Of a stretch of DNA of 64,000 nt, positions 34,601 to 42,777 are shown piece by piece; positions within the stretch are counted from its first letter, which is position 1; every line of letters begins with the position of its first letter. The notes beneath the pieces were generated by a model. The model did no database searches, was not told where the DNA came from, and saw nothing but the letters and a program-made list of their open reading frames with translations. This DNA comes from Macrostomum hystrix (taxonomy: Eukaryota > Platyhelminthes > Macrostomidae). Where the stretch lies: positions 14,811,001-14,875,000 of the forward strand of contig CATNEN010000001.1 in NCBI GenBank assembly GCA_950097015.1, given 5' to 3'. The position numbers and the translations under genes are program-made.

Positions 34601-37256
34601 CATCTGGATTTCCGTCAGCGCGATTGGATAAGTGTACACTCATCACCCCCTGAGGACTGATTTTTTATCAGCCTGTGCGTGTGGGGCTGGGGTGGGGGGG
34701 CACTGCTGCCTATTCTGGGTGCCCTCCCCGGCTGGTCTGTGCTGCTGTGTGTGGTGCCTGCTCAGGGGAGGCGGCGCGATGGGCGCTAAGCGCCTAGTTC
34801 GCCGGTCTGGGGGCGTGCCGCTCCGTTGCTTGTGCGACAAGTGCCCGGGCCCCCCTGCAAATAGATAGATAGAGAGAGGATGAAGAAGTTGAAGTTTGTG
34901 AACTCTTCAGATACCTGAGTATTCCCAGTGCTACGCAATGCAATGCCAAATAACAATGGGGCAGAGAAATTCTTACGACAGCCGCTATTTTTCCGCCAGG
35001 CCAGAGGTCGGTGATGCTTCGCGCATCTCCGGGACTGCAGGTAGAAATTGGCGCAAAGAATTTTTCTGCGCAATCCGTCGACTTTGTGGGCGGCGCAGGC
35101 GTCATCGATGCAAGGCTGCAGAACTTCGCCATCGTTGCAACCGTGGCCATCCCGATGCGGATCCTTGATGACTCGCTGACAAGCGTTAACAGCCTCTTGT
35201 TTAGCTTCGGGGCTCTGACAGCTGCTGCCCGAATGATCACTGTGGCAACCGGCGTTTGAAAGCCAATCATCGGGATCGTCATGTCGCTGTCCGTCACAGT
35301 TGCCAGCCAGACCAGCTACCTTGCCGCGGTATTCAGCTCCTAGCCGGTAGGTGGCGGTCCATTTGCCATCGAATGCCAGCCAGAAGTTGCAGCGCTTGTG
35401 CACCAGAACTACGTCCTCTCCGGAATAGAAGACGCGGATACCGTGGTCGACGCCGTAAGGTATCGACTTGGAGTGGCCGTTCACCTGGCGGTGGACAGTT
35501 TCGTTGAGCGGTCTAAGTTTGAACTGTCTAATAACTGTACTTGTAAGAATAATTGATTACACCTGCCCCAATTGGGCCAGATGTTCAGCCGACAGCACAG
35601 CCGCAGCTATTGCGCGGCGTGTCTGAAGGCTGCGTACGGCTGTTCAGTCCATGGACTGGGTGATGCCACACCCAATTACCCCAACAAATGCTAGTACCCA
35701 TTTAACAGCTGGGTGAACTGAAGCAATGCAGAGATAAGTGTCTTGCTTATGCACACATTTTGTTCCAATGGATCCGGGTATCGAACCCTAGACCTTTTCC
35801 CAGACAATTTTGTGCTGCACCCGAACGGAGCAACGCAAGCGCACGAAACTCAGGAACACAGGCCAAATTTTGTTGCACATCTTCTGAAACAATAATCGAG
35901 TCGCCAGCTCTTCAGGCCGTCGAGATATTCAACGGTTCTGGCCTAGGTTCTGATGTTTCCCATAAGCGCTAGTGTATTTCATACACCCCTATACAGCAAT
36001 TAGCACAGCGCCTCTGTGCGGCTTTGTCAGGCCTTCACAATTTATGTCACCCGAATGTGCCTGCATCATCTCCGTCTTCGGTGATCACCTACCTTTATCT
36101 AGACGGACTTCGAGGACTACAAAAGGTGAAACTAGGCCACTATGGACACCCTGACTCAGTCACCACCCAACTCTGTTAGCATTCGGGCGCTGCCAAAAAA
36201 TTCAGGGTTTAAAAAAAAGGCGGCACAAAGGCTTGGTAGTCCTACTGTTTAGTCGTGAGTCCTACCCTCGAACCACAAGGCTAAAACCTCCGCTTCAGCC
36301 CTCAAAACAGAACAACGAGTTTCTAAAAAGCAAGCATTATCAGTTATTTGTGGCCTCACCGTGAGACGCCTGCCAATCAGCAGGCTGTACTCCTTGCCGT
36401 CGACCTTCACGCTAAGGCTGCTCAATTTCGACAAGCCCAGCTTTCGATGGCCGACTGCTTTGAATGAGGCCAGAATGTCGAATTTGCATTCGCCCGAGGA
36501 TCTGGTGAGCACGAGCTGCCGGCCCAGGCAGCCACCGCCGGCCGGATCCGCTGCCAGACTGCCGCCGTCAAACTGGTACACATGACCTCTGGCTCCGCCA
36601 ACGCTTGCGTAGCAGTCTGCACAGTGTGGGGAGTTGGATGGCCTGCATCAGTCACTGCCTGCCTACACATTTTACTCGTGTACCTGCCTACTCCACTGTC
36701 TACTCACTCTACTCCACTGTCTACCCAATCTACTCTATCGTCTACCCAATCAACTCTATTGTCTACCCAATCTACTCTATTGTCTATTTAACCTACTGTA
36801 CTGTCCACTCAATCAACTCAACTATCTACCGAACCTACTCAACTGTCTACCCAATCTACTCTACTGTCTACCCAATCTACTCTACTGTCTACCCAATCTA
36901 CTCAACTTTCTACCCGATCCGATCCAATCTATTGTCAACCCAATCTACTCTCGTGTCTACCCAATCTACTCTATTGTCTACCCAATATACTCTACTATCT
37001 GCCTACTATACTTAAATGCGTACCCAATCTACTGTACTGTCTATGTACTCGTAATTTACTCTTCTCTCTGACTAGTACTGTCTAATGTCTACCTACTCCA
37101 CTCCTTCACTCCTTCGCCTAAATCTACTCAATTTCCGACGCCACCAAATGTCTCACCGTGAGCAGTCACGCGGGCCGCCGAGAGTCCGAGCAGAATGATC
37201 AGCCAGAATGGAGCCGCAATCGAGAAAAAAATTTTCGGCGCTGCCATCGGCTTCAT
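12051..37256 (-). CDS. Giant secreted, basic, Cys-rich vWD/ShK/vWA/PAN modular protein, 34 exons, 5,490 aa
   Basis: The model starts at ATG 37254-37256 and stops at TAG 12051-12053. Exons (descending): 37157-37256, 36360-36616, 34977-35484, 33712-34146, 32375-32512, 32002-32295, 31320-31721, 30991-31245, 30589-30905, 29939-30506, 29248-29514, 28315-28734, 28093-28224, 27123-27978, 26099-27018, 25725-26009, 25010-25147, 23965-24886, 23535-23842, 22625-23270, 22276-22529, 21633-22148, 21257-21559, 19244-21140, 18786-19090, 18104-18373, 17836-17964, 17195-17747, 16074-17114, 15120-15865, 14437-14989, 13542-13978, 12256-13449, 12051-12157. Every junction has GT-AG and matching phase, and the sum is divisible by three. 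Residues 1-33 are a signal peptide and no later membrane helix was seen, so the product is secreted. Order: vWD-C8-TIL-ShK-ShK, basic Cys modules, vWA, more modules, ShK, PAN, ShK, ShK. A polymer-forming adhesive, mucus or capsule protein is inferred; orthology is unproven. Confidence 0.88.
14103..14350 (+). mobile_element. SINE family A, degraded copy in intron 31
   Basis: Starts at the B-box-like gagctcgaatctgc, continues through agaaggcttg and the gtacactgcctgac-like core, and ends in the gtcagcgaaatggg block. Both ends are eroded. Confidence 0.7.
16074..16579 (-). other. vWA-like domain with degenerate metal site
   Basis: In exon 29 (residues about 4310-4490) the Cys modules are interrupted by a Cys-free alpha/beta domain. 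It starts V-E-L-V-V-A-V-D, continues with V-R-T-T-L-F-A-Y, F-T-N-G-K-T-N-L-H-G-A-L, V-K-R-I-V-L-I-V-T-R-G, and R-V-F-V-I-G-F-G. This is the vWA strand order. The MIDAS D-x-S-x-S is D-L-H-S-P and the usual T-D-G is T-R-G, so metal-dependent ligand binding is unlikely. It may serve as a structural or self-association domain. Confidence 0.85.
18389..18732 (-). mobile_element. SINE family A in intron 25 with 10-bp target-site duplication
   Basis: Flanked by aggcatcgat at 18379-18388 and 18733-18742. Its ATT-repeat tail lies against the left copy, only about 15 bp from the splice acceptor of exon 26 (exon starts at 18373). The acceptor context in the pre-mRNA is therefore now largely SINE tail. 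Confidence 0.85.
23285..23475 (-). mobile_element. SINE family C copy in intron 19
   Basis: In reverse complement it reads through a gcgagacattt block, then gcttcagtttacccc and gctgtaaaatgggttcc, matching the copies at about 35640-35800 and 42893-43045. A partial B-box-like region (gggagtttgagtctc) lies at the upper end. Confidence 0.6.
25310..25560 (+). mobile_element. SINE family A, old degraded copy in intron 16
   Basis: Recognisable by gagctcgaatccgcagcgagg, the aagtcagggcagat core and the ctcaggagtcagggg block, with many substitutions relative to other copies. Short tandem cggatcaactacggatc units follow it. Confidence 0.65.
28873..29232 (-). mobile_element. SINE family A in intron 11 with 15-bp target-site duplication containing the splice donor
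   Basis: Near full-length reverse copy from the tail (aataaaaataattgcagg) to the tRNA-like head (gcgttaaccggtctgccaccg). It is flanked by identical gactaagaaacttac at 28858-28872 and 29233-29247. On the coding strand this duplication begins with GTAAGT, the exon 11 donor, so the insertion copied the splice donor. Confidence 0.92.
29613..29812 (-). repeat. Dispersed repeat family D, minus-strand copy (intron 10)
   Basis: Reverse-complement counterpart of 3873-4072 with many shared blocks. It lies between exons 10 and 11 of the giant gene. Confidence 0.75.
32578..32716 (-). mobile_element. SINE family A, short internally deleted copy (intron 4)
   Basis: Keeps the tail-side ggagggctgtgggc, part of gtgtacatctgcccctga, and the head-side ctctccgcggctgcgcc block, with most of the middle missing. 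Confidence 0.7.
32737..33683 (+). mobile_element. SINE family A interrupted by a nested SINE B (intron 4)
   Basis: The head (gagttgcagagcggttaacg A-box, gagctcgattc B-box) and body run to 33023. The same element resumes at 33617 with the 3' block gtgtcacc...gcccgcagccctcc and an ATT tail ending near 33678. The interruption is SINE B, bounded by a 13-bp duplication of SINE A sequence. Confidence 0.9.
33024..33603 (-). mobile_element. SINE family B, nested in SINE A, 13-bp target-site duplication
   Basis: About 580 bp, reverse oriented, between tggctgcaggtct copies at 33011-33023 and 33604-33616. The tRNA-like head is at the upper end (reverse of gtcagcggctaacgtcgctgcc and of the B-box ctagttcgattc). 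The GC-rich body includes a poly-G run near 33264. Much longer than SINE A and with an unrelated body. Confidence 0.9.
34316..34880 (+). mobile_element. SINE family B, forward copy in intron 3
   Basis: The head matches a tRNA: A-box-like gtggatcagcggc and B-box ctagttcgattctcc. The body is a close inverted match of 33024-33603 and ends in an atagatag-type tail. It is flanked by tgaagaag at 34308-34315 and 34881-34888. It lies head-to-head with the nested copy across exon 4. Confidence 0.9.
35640..35800 (-). mobile_element. SINE family C copy in intron 2
   Basis: In reverse complement: B-box-like gggttcgatacccgg, gcaagacacttatctctgc, gcttcagttcacccagctg, ttaaatgggtac. This is the clearest family C copy. 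The cacccagctgtaaatgggta block recalls central domains of other invertebrate tRNA-SINEs; that comparison is from memory. Confidence 0.65.
36680..37060 (-). repeat. Minisatellite, period about 20 bp, intron 1 of the giant gene
   Basis: Tandem ctactctattgtctacccaat-like units, roughly 18 imperfect copies, between the signal-peptide exon and the vWD exon. Open frames across it are by-products of a stop-poor repeat. Confidence 0.9.
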
Positions 37257-37401
37257 TCTCGTTGGAGGCGAGAAGAATAGCCTATTGAACTAGCAGAGTT
37301 TGAGGATTGGGGAAGTCGTGCTTTAGTTCCACTGTCCGTTTCAATTGCTAGACAGATACCTGGCACTTTACTGTCGAGTCCAACAGAGCAGGATCAAGTA
37401 G

Positions 37402-37409
37402 TTTATATA
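37402..37409 (-). promoter_or_regulatory. Candidate TATA box of the giant gene
   Basis: TATATAAA on the minus strand, about 150 bp upstream of the ATG at 37256. Initiation about 30 bp downstream would give a 5' UTR near 115 nt. A canonical TATA box suits a highly expressed secretory-cell gene, but this is unproven. Confidence 0.6.
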
Positions 37410-37984
37410 AGCGAAAAATGCCGCCAAACTTGATGATGCTAGCAAAGTGAGCAGCTCATAAACTATCCCCGCAAAATTGAACTCAGACAACGCACCTGCT
37501 CAAACTCGACCCCTTTTTTGTTCTTCGCCGAGAGTTTATTAATGAAAATGAAAATGAAAAAGCTTCTGATTTGCCTAGTTTCCAAACTAGAAAGTTAATA
37601 GATTATGGCGGCGATAGTGACAGTTCAGTCACTTCACTTCTGAACTTCAGACAGTTCAGATCGAATCGAAATCATTTGCACCTGCCCTAGAATTGTAGCA
37701 ACACTGATATTTTATGAGCACAGCTGCCTTGCCCTATCCAGACCGAAAATATCTGAGTAACCAAGTTTCTGAGATTTCTTAACATTCCCTAACAGACACA
37801 TTTCTAATATCCTTTCCATATATGGCAGAACCTAAAAACAATTGTCATAAATCTAAAATATCACGGTAGGAATGGAAAAAAGTGTAGAAAGTTCCAACTG
37901 CCAGCCTACGCTTTAGAGGACGTTTTACCAGACGCCAGATGAAGAAGTGGAAAATATTGGAGTCTAACAGATGATGCCAATCCG
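37410..37984. other. Upstream region of the giant gene, no gene recognised
   Basis: Unique, AT-leaning sequence between the candidate promoter and the first minisatellite. Gland-cell enhancers would be expected here, but no motif can be assigned. Confidence 0.4.
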
Positions 37985-39110
37985 TGACACCCGTGTCTAA
38001 CAACTAACATCCGTATCTAACAACTAACATCCGTGTCTAACAACTAACATCCATGTCTAACAACTAACATCCATGTCTAGCAACTAACATCCGTGTCTAA
38101 CAGTTGACATTCATGTCTAAACAACTAACATCCGTGTCTAACAACTAACATCCGTGTCTAGCAACTAACATCCGTGTCTAACAACTAACATCCGTGTCTA
38201 ACAACTAACATCCGTGTCTAACAACTAACATCCATGTCTAACAACTAACATCCATGTCTAGCAACTAACATCCGTGTCTAACAGTTGACATTCATGTCTA
38301 AACAACTAACATCCGTGTCTAACAACTAACATCCGTGTCTAGCAACTAACATCCGTGTCTAACAACTAACATCCGTATCTAACAACTAACATCCGTGTCT
38401 AACAACTAACATCCATGTCTAACAACTAACATCCATGTCTAGCAACTAACATCCGTGTCTAACAACTAACATCCGTGTCTAACAACTAACATCCATGTCT
38501 AACAACTAACATCCATGTCTAGCAACTAACATCCGTGTCTAACAACTAACATCCATGTCTAACAACTAACATCCGTGTCTAACAACTAACATCCGTGTCT
38601 AACAACTAACATCCGTGTCTAACAGTTGACATTCATGTCTAAACAACTAACATCCGTGTCTAACAACTAACATCCATGTCTAACAACTAACATTCATGTC
38701 TAGCAACTAACATCCGTGTCTAACAACTAACATCCATGTCTAGCAACTAACATCCGTGTCTAACAACTAACATCCGTGTCTAACAACTAACATCCATGTC
38801 TAACAACTAACATCCGTGTCTAGCAACTAACATCCGTGTCTAACAACTAACAACCGTGTCTGACAACTAACATCCATGTCTAACAACTAACATCCGTGTC
38901 TAGCAACTAACATCCGTGTCTAACAACTAACATCCGTGTCTAACAACTAACAACCGTGTCTGACAACTAACATCCATGTCTAACAACTGACATGGGTGTC
39001 TAACAGTTGACATCCATGTCTAACTAACATCCGTGTCTAACAACTAACATCCGTGTTAACAACTATAACATCCATGTCTAACAACTAACATCATTTGAAA
39101 TCCGTATAAC
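37985..39110 (+). repeat. Intergenic minisatellite, 20-bp unit catccgtgtctaacaactaa
   Basis: About 55 tandem copies with few variants (catccatg, ctagcaacta, cagttgacatt). Some variant combinations recur about every 200 bp (for example around 38095 and 38280), which indicates higher-order amplification. Confidence 0.95.
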
Positions 39111-39149
39111 AGTTGATACATCCATGTCTACCAGTTAATACATTCATGT

Positions 39150-39700
39150 CTAAAAGCTAATATCCGTGTCTAACAGTTGATATCCGTGTCTAACAGTTGA
39201 AATCCGTGTCTAACAGTTGATATCCGTGTCTAACAGTTGATATCGGTGTCTAAGAGTTAAAATCGTGTCTAACAGTTGAAATCCGTGTCCAACAGTTGAT
39301 ATCCGTGTCTAACAGTTGATATCGGTGTCTAAGAGTTGAAATCCGTGTCTAACAGTTGATATCCGTGTCTAACAGTTGATATCCGTGTCTAACAGTTGAT
39401 ATCCGTGTCTAACAGTCGATATCGGTGTCTAACAGTTGATATCGGTGTCTAACAGTTGAAATCCTTGTCTGAGAGTTGAAATCCGTGTCTAACAGTCGAT
39501 ATCGGTGTCTAACAGTTGATATCGGTGTCTAACAGTTGAAATCCTTGTCTGAGAGTTGAAATCCGTGTCTAAGAGTTAAAATCCGTGTCTAACAGTTGAT
39601 ATCCGTGTCTAACAGGTGATATCCGTGTCTAACAGTTGATTTCTGTGTCTAACAGTTGATTTCTGTGTCTAGCAGTTGATATCCATGTCTAACAGCTGAC
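39150..39700 (+). repeat. Intergenic minisatellite, 20-bp unit atccgtgtctaacagttgat
   Basis: About 27 copies of a sister unit to the preceding array: the gtgtctaaca half is shared and the other half differs (gttgat instead of actaac). Confidence 0.93.
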
Positions 39701-39744
39701 ATCCATGTCTAACATTCGTGTGTAACAGATGGAAGTTATGTCTG

Positions 39745-40270
39745 ATAAAAACCTTGTCTAACAAAGAAAAAAACCGAAGACATTGTTGACTAAACAATTT
39801 TTTCTATCAAACAATCGGTAGAAAAATTTGAGCTAAAATTAGTTGAGTGACAATGATTAAAACTAAATCGTTTTAACTCTTTTTTATTAGATAATTGAAA
39901 ATAAAAGTAGGAAAATAAATATTCGCACTTATAAAAATAGATTGACAGGGCACTGGGATAAATGACAGCTGGACAAATTACAGAATGCATTTGTTTCAAT
40001 CTTCGATTGCACAGATACAGACAAATGAAATACTTGTCAGTTTTCAAGCAAACGGAAAGTACAATTTCTAACAATGACTACTTATTAGCAATACAAGCCA
40101 GATTTACTTCCATGGAAAAGAGAATTTGCTGTTAGAAAAAATGCGGCATAAATTTTGTTTGATAGGTAAAATAATAAGAGAAAAAAGTAACAAAAAATTG
40201 CAATCAAAATAAGGGCCAGACTGGTTATACATTTGAACAGAATAGTAAGTAAATTAGTACTAGCAATGAA
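39745..40270. other. AT-rich unique DNA between arrays
   Basis: No gene recognised. Short frames at about 39790-40285 are AT-rich and carry no identifiable domain. Confidence 0.4.
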
Positions 40271-41275
40271 ATGTGTGTCTAACACCTTTGATACTCTGTT
40301 CTAACAGCTAGCAGTAGTGTGTCTAACACCTTTGATACTCTGTTCTAACAGCTAGCAGTAGTGTGTCTAACACCTGTGATAATATGTTCTAACAGCTAGC
40401 ACCAGTGTGTCTAACACCTTTGATAATATGTTCTAACAGCTAGCACCAGTGTGTCTAACACCTTTGATACTCTGTTCTAACAGCTAGCAGTAGTGTGTCT
40501 AACACCTTTGATAATATGTTCTAACAGCTAGCAGTAGTGTGTCTAACACCTTTGATAATATGTTCTAACAGCTAGCACCAGTGTGTCTAACACCTGTGAT
40601 AATATGTTCTAACAGCTAGCACCAGTGTGTCTAACACCTGTGATAATATGTTCTAACAGCTAGCACCAGTGTGTCTAACACCTTTGATAATATGTTCTAA
40701 CAGCTAGCACCAGTGTGTCTAACACCTTTGATAATATGTTCTAACAGCTAGCACCAGTGTGTCTAACACCTTTGATAATCTGTTCCAACAGCTAGCAGTA
40801 GTGTGTCTAACACCTGTGATAATATGTTCTAACAGCTAGCACCAGTGTGTCTAACACCTTTGATAATATGTTCTAACAGCTAGCACCAGTGTGTCTAACA
40901 CCTTTGATACTCTGTTCTAACAGCTAGCACCAGAGTGTCTAACACCTTTGATAATCTGTTCCAACAGCTAGCAGTAGTGTGTCTAACACCTTTGATAATC
41001 TGTTCCAACAGCTAGCAGTAGTGTGTCTAACACCTTTGATAATATGTTCTAACAGCTAGCAGTAGTGTGTCTAACACCTTTGATAATATGTTCTAACAGC
41101 TAGCAGTAGTGTGTCTAACACCTTTGATAATATGTTCTAACAGCTAGCAGTAGTGTGTCTAACACAATTGATAATATGTTCTAACAGCTAGCAGTAGTGT
41201 GTCTAACACCTTTGATAATATGTTCTAACAGCTAGCAGTAGTGTGTCTAACACCTTTGATAATATGTTCTAAGCC
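40271..41275 (+). repeat. Intergenic minisatellite, 44-bp unit
   Basis: About 22 copies of a 44-bp unit combining gtgtgtctaacacctttgat with a second half aatatgttctaacagctagc. It ends about 165 bp below the kinesin stop codon. The gtctaaca core is shared with both 20-bp arrays. Confidence 0.95.
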
Positions 41276-41439
41276 TGAAATGTTTAATGTTTAACTGAAA
41301 CAAATGAAGAATTGAAAATCGATTCATTCATTGTAATACACTAAAAACGAAAATAGGATTACGAAATGACTAAATCGGTAGCACAAAAGCCTAAATCTGT
41401 TCGTGGTCCGCACAAAAATCTACCCAGTTAGCTAGAAGA

Positions 41440-42777
41440 CTATTTCTTTGGCTTTCTTCCGCGACCGCCTCTGGCCCCGCGTCCGACGCTGCGCAAGTAG
41501 CTGGGATCGATTGTGGGCGGCGGCAGCAGCAGGCCGCCAGGCTGCAGTGGCGGCGGGGTTTCGCCCTCGACTGGGTCAATCAGGGGCGAATCGAAGTTGG
41601 TACTGGCGGTGTAGAGTCGGTAGGTTCGCTTAGGCTCGGTGGCGCAGAGCTGTGGCGGCGGCTGCTGCAGAGTTGCCGATTTTAGCGGATTGGTTGGCGA
41701 GTGGACAGCCGAACTGGGCACGGATCTGAACATCAGCGATTGGAAAGTTACATTTTGGTCAGATATTGTTTTTTTACAAGACATCTGAGGGATGGAATCT
41801 GAGGATCTGAGGGGAAGGTGGATGGAATCTGAGGATCTGAGGGGAAGGTGGATGGAATCTGAGGATCTGAGGGGAAGGGTGGATGGAATCTGAGGGAAGG
41901 GTGGATGGAATCTGAGGATCTGAGGGGAAGGTGGATGGAATCTGAGGATCTGAGGGGAAGGTGGATGGAATCTGAGGATCTGAGGGGAAGGGTGGATGGA
42001 ATCTGAGGGAAGGGTGGATGGAATCTGAGGATCTGAGGGGAAGGTGGATGGAATCTGAGGATCTGAGGGGAAGGTGGATGGAATCTGAGGATCTGAGGGG
42101 AAGGTGGATGGAATCTGAGGGAAGGGTGGATGGAATCTGAGGATCTGAGGGGAAGGTGGATGGAATCTGAGGATCTGAGGGGAAGGTGGATGGAATCTGA
42201 GGATCTGAGGGAAGGGTGGATGGAATCTGAGGGAAGGGTGGATGGAATCTGAGGGAAGGGTGGATGGAATCTGAGGGAAGGGTGGATGGAATCTGAGGGA
42301 AGGGTGGATGGAATCTGAGGGAAGGGTGGATGGAATCTGAGAAGCATTTGAGCAGTGCTCCAGAACCGACCCGTCAGTGCCGGTGTTCCTTCTGCTGCGC
42401 AGATTCCGAGTGGAGCCAGCCGGCCCAACCATTGCGGAATGAGTGACCGGTGTTTGAAATTGAGAGGCCGCTGAAGCAGCAGCGGCGCCGGCAGCTTTGG
42501 CTCGGGTCCTGCGCGGCCGAGAGCTGCGACTCTTAGAGGAGAAAACAGACTTCCGGCGCCGCTTAGCCGAGCCGGCAGCCGGCAAAGTGCTGACGGACTT
42601 CTTAGCGACGCGGCCTCTAGCGCGAGTGGCCGCCGCCCTGGCTCCGCGCCTAGAGCTAGACGAAGAAAAAGCGTCGTCATTCTCATCTGCGACGTCGTTG
42701 TCGTTGTCGTTCTCATCATCGTCTGGGTCGTCATCATCCTCCGAGGAAAATACCGAGGCCAGGGTCATGCGCGCTGC
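41440..42777 (-). other. Kinesin C-terminal tail exons
   Basis: Exon 42371-42777 encodes an acidic Asp/Asn stretch, then Ser and Arg/Lys/Ala-rich sequence. The last exon (41440-41725) is Pro-rich and ends in a Gly-Arg, Lys-rich basic tail before TAG at 41440-41442. I join them by donor gtcggt and acceptor ttcag (phase 2). The donor is weak. The repeat between them is open in this frame, so read-through giving a 442-codon exon with Pro/His/Ser repeats is the alternative. Confidence 0.65.

Larger units (their letters stand above)
33712..37256 (-). other. N-terminal head of the giant protein: signal peptide, vWD, C8, TIL, two ShK-like domains
   Basis: Exon 1 encodes a hydrophobic signal peptide (F-W-L-I-I-L-L-G-L, then A-A-R-V-T-A). 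Exons 2-3 encode a vWD domain, residues about 35-190 (V-Y-Q-F-D-G-G at the start, Y-R-G-K-V-A-G-L-A-G-N near the end), then a C8-type Cys cluster (about 205-288). Exon 4 encodes a TIL domain (C292 to about 350), a good ShK domain (C355 to C391, ending C-R-L-T-C-G-H-C), and a second ShK-like Cys set (about 395-432). vWD-C8-TIL is the standard assembly unit of mucins, von Willebrand factor and SCO-spondin, where it drives disulfide-linked multimers. Here the usual C-G-L-C motif reads A-G-L-A. Confidence 0.85.

Noticed and set aside
32578-34880. Plus- and minus-strand frames of 60-110 aa in GC-rich DNA
   Set aside because: They lie inside SINE A and SINE B copies and are not conserved as proteins.
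36605-37071. Plus-strand frames rich in Tyr/Thr/Ser or Leu/Pro/Asn
   Set aside because: Minisatellite in intron 1 of the giant gene, read in two frames.
37985-41275. CRISPR array
   Set aside because: Units are contiguous 20- or 44-bp tandem repeats without unique spacers, in a eukaryotic intron-bearing context.
41748-42737. 329-aa minus frame overlapping the kinesin C-terminal exon
   Set aside because: It is out of frame with the kinesin exon and stays open only because the array lacks stops in this frame too.
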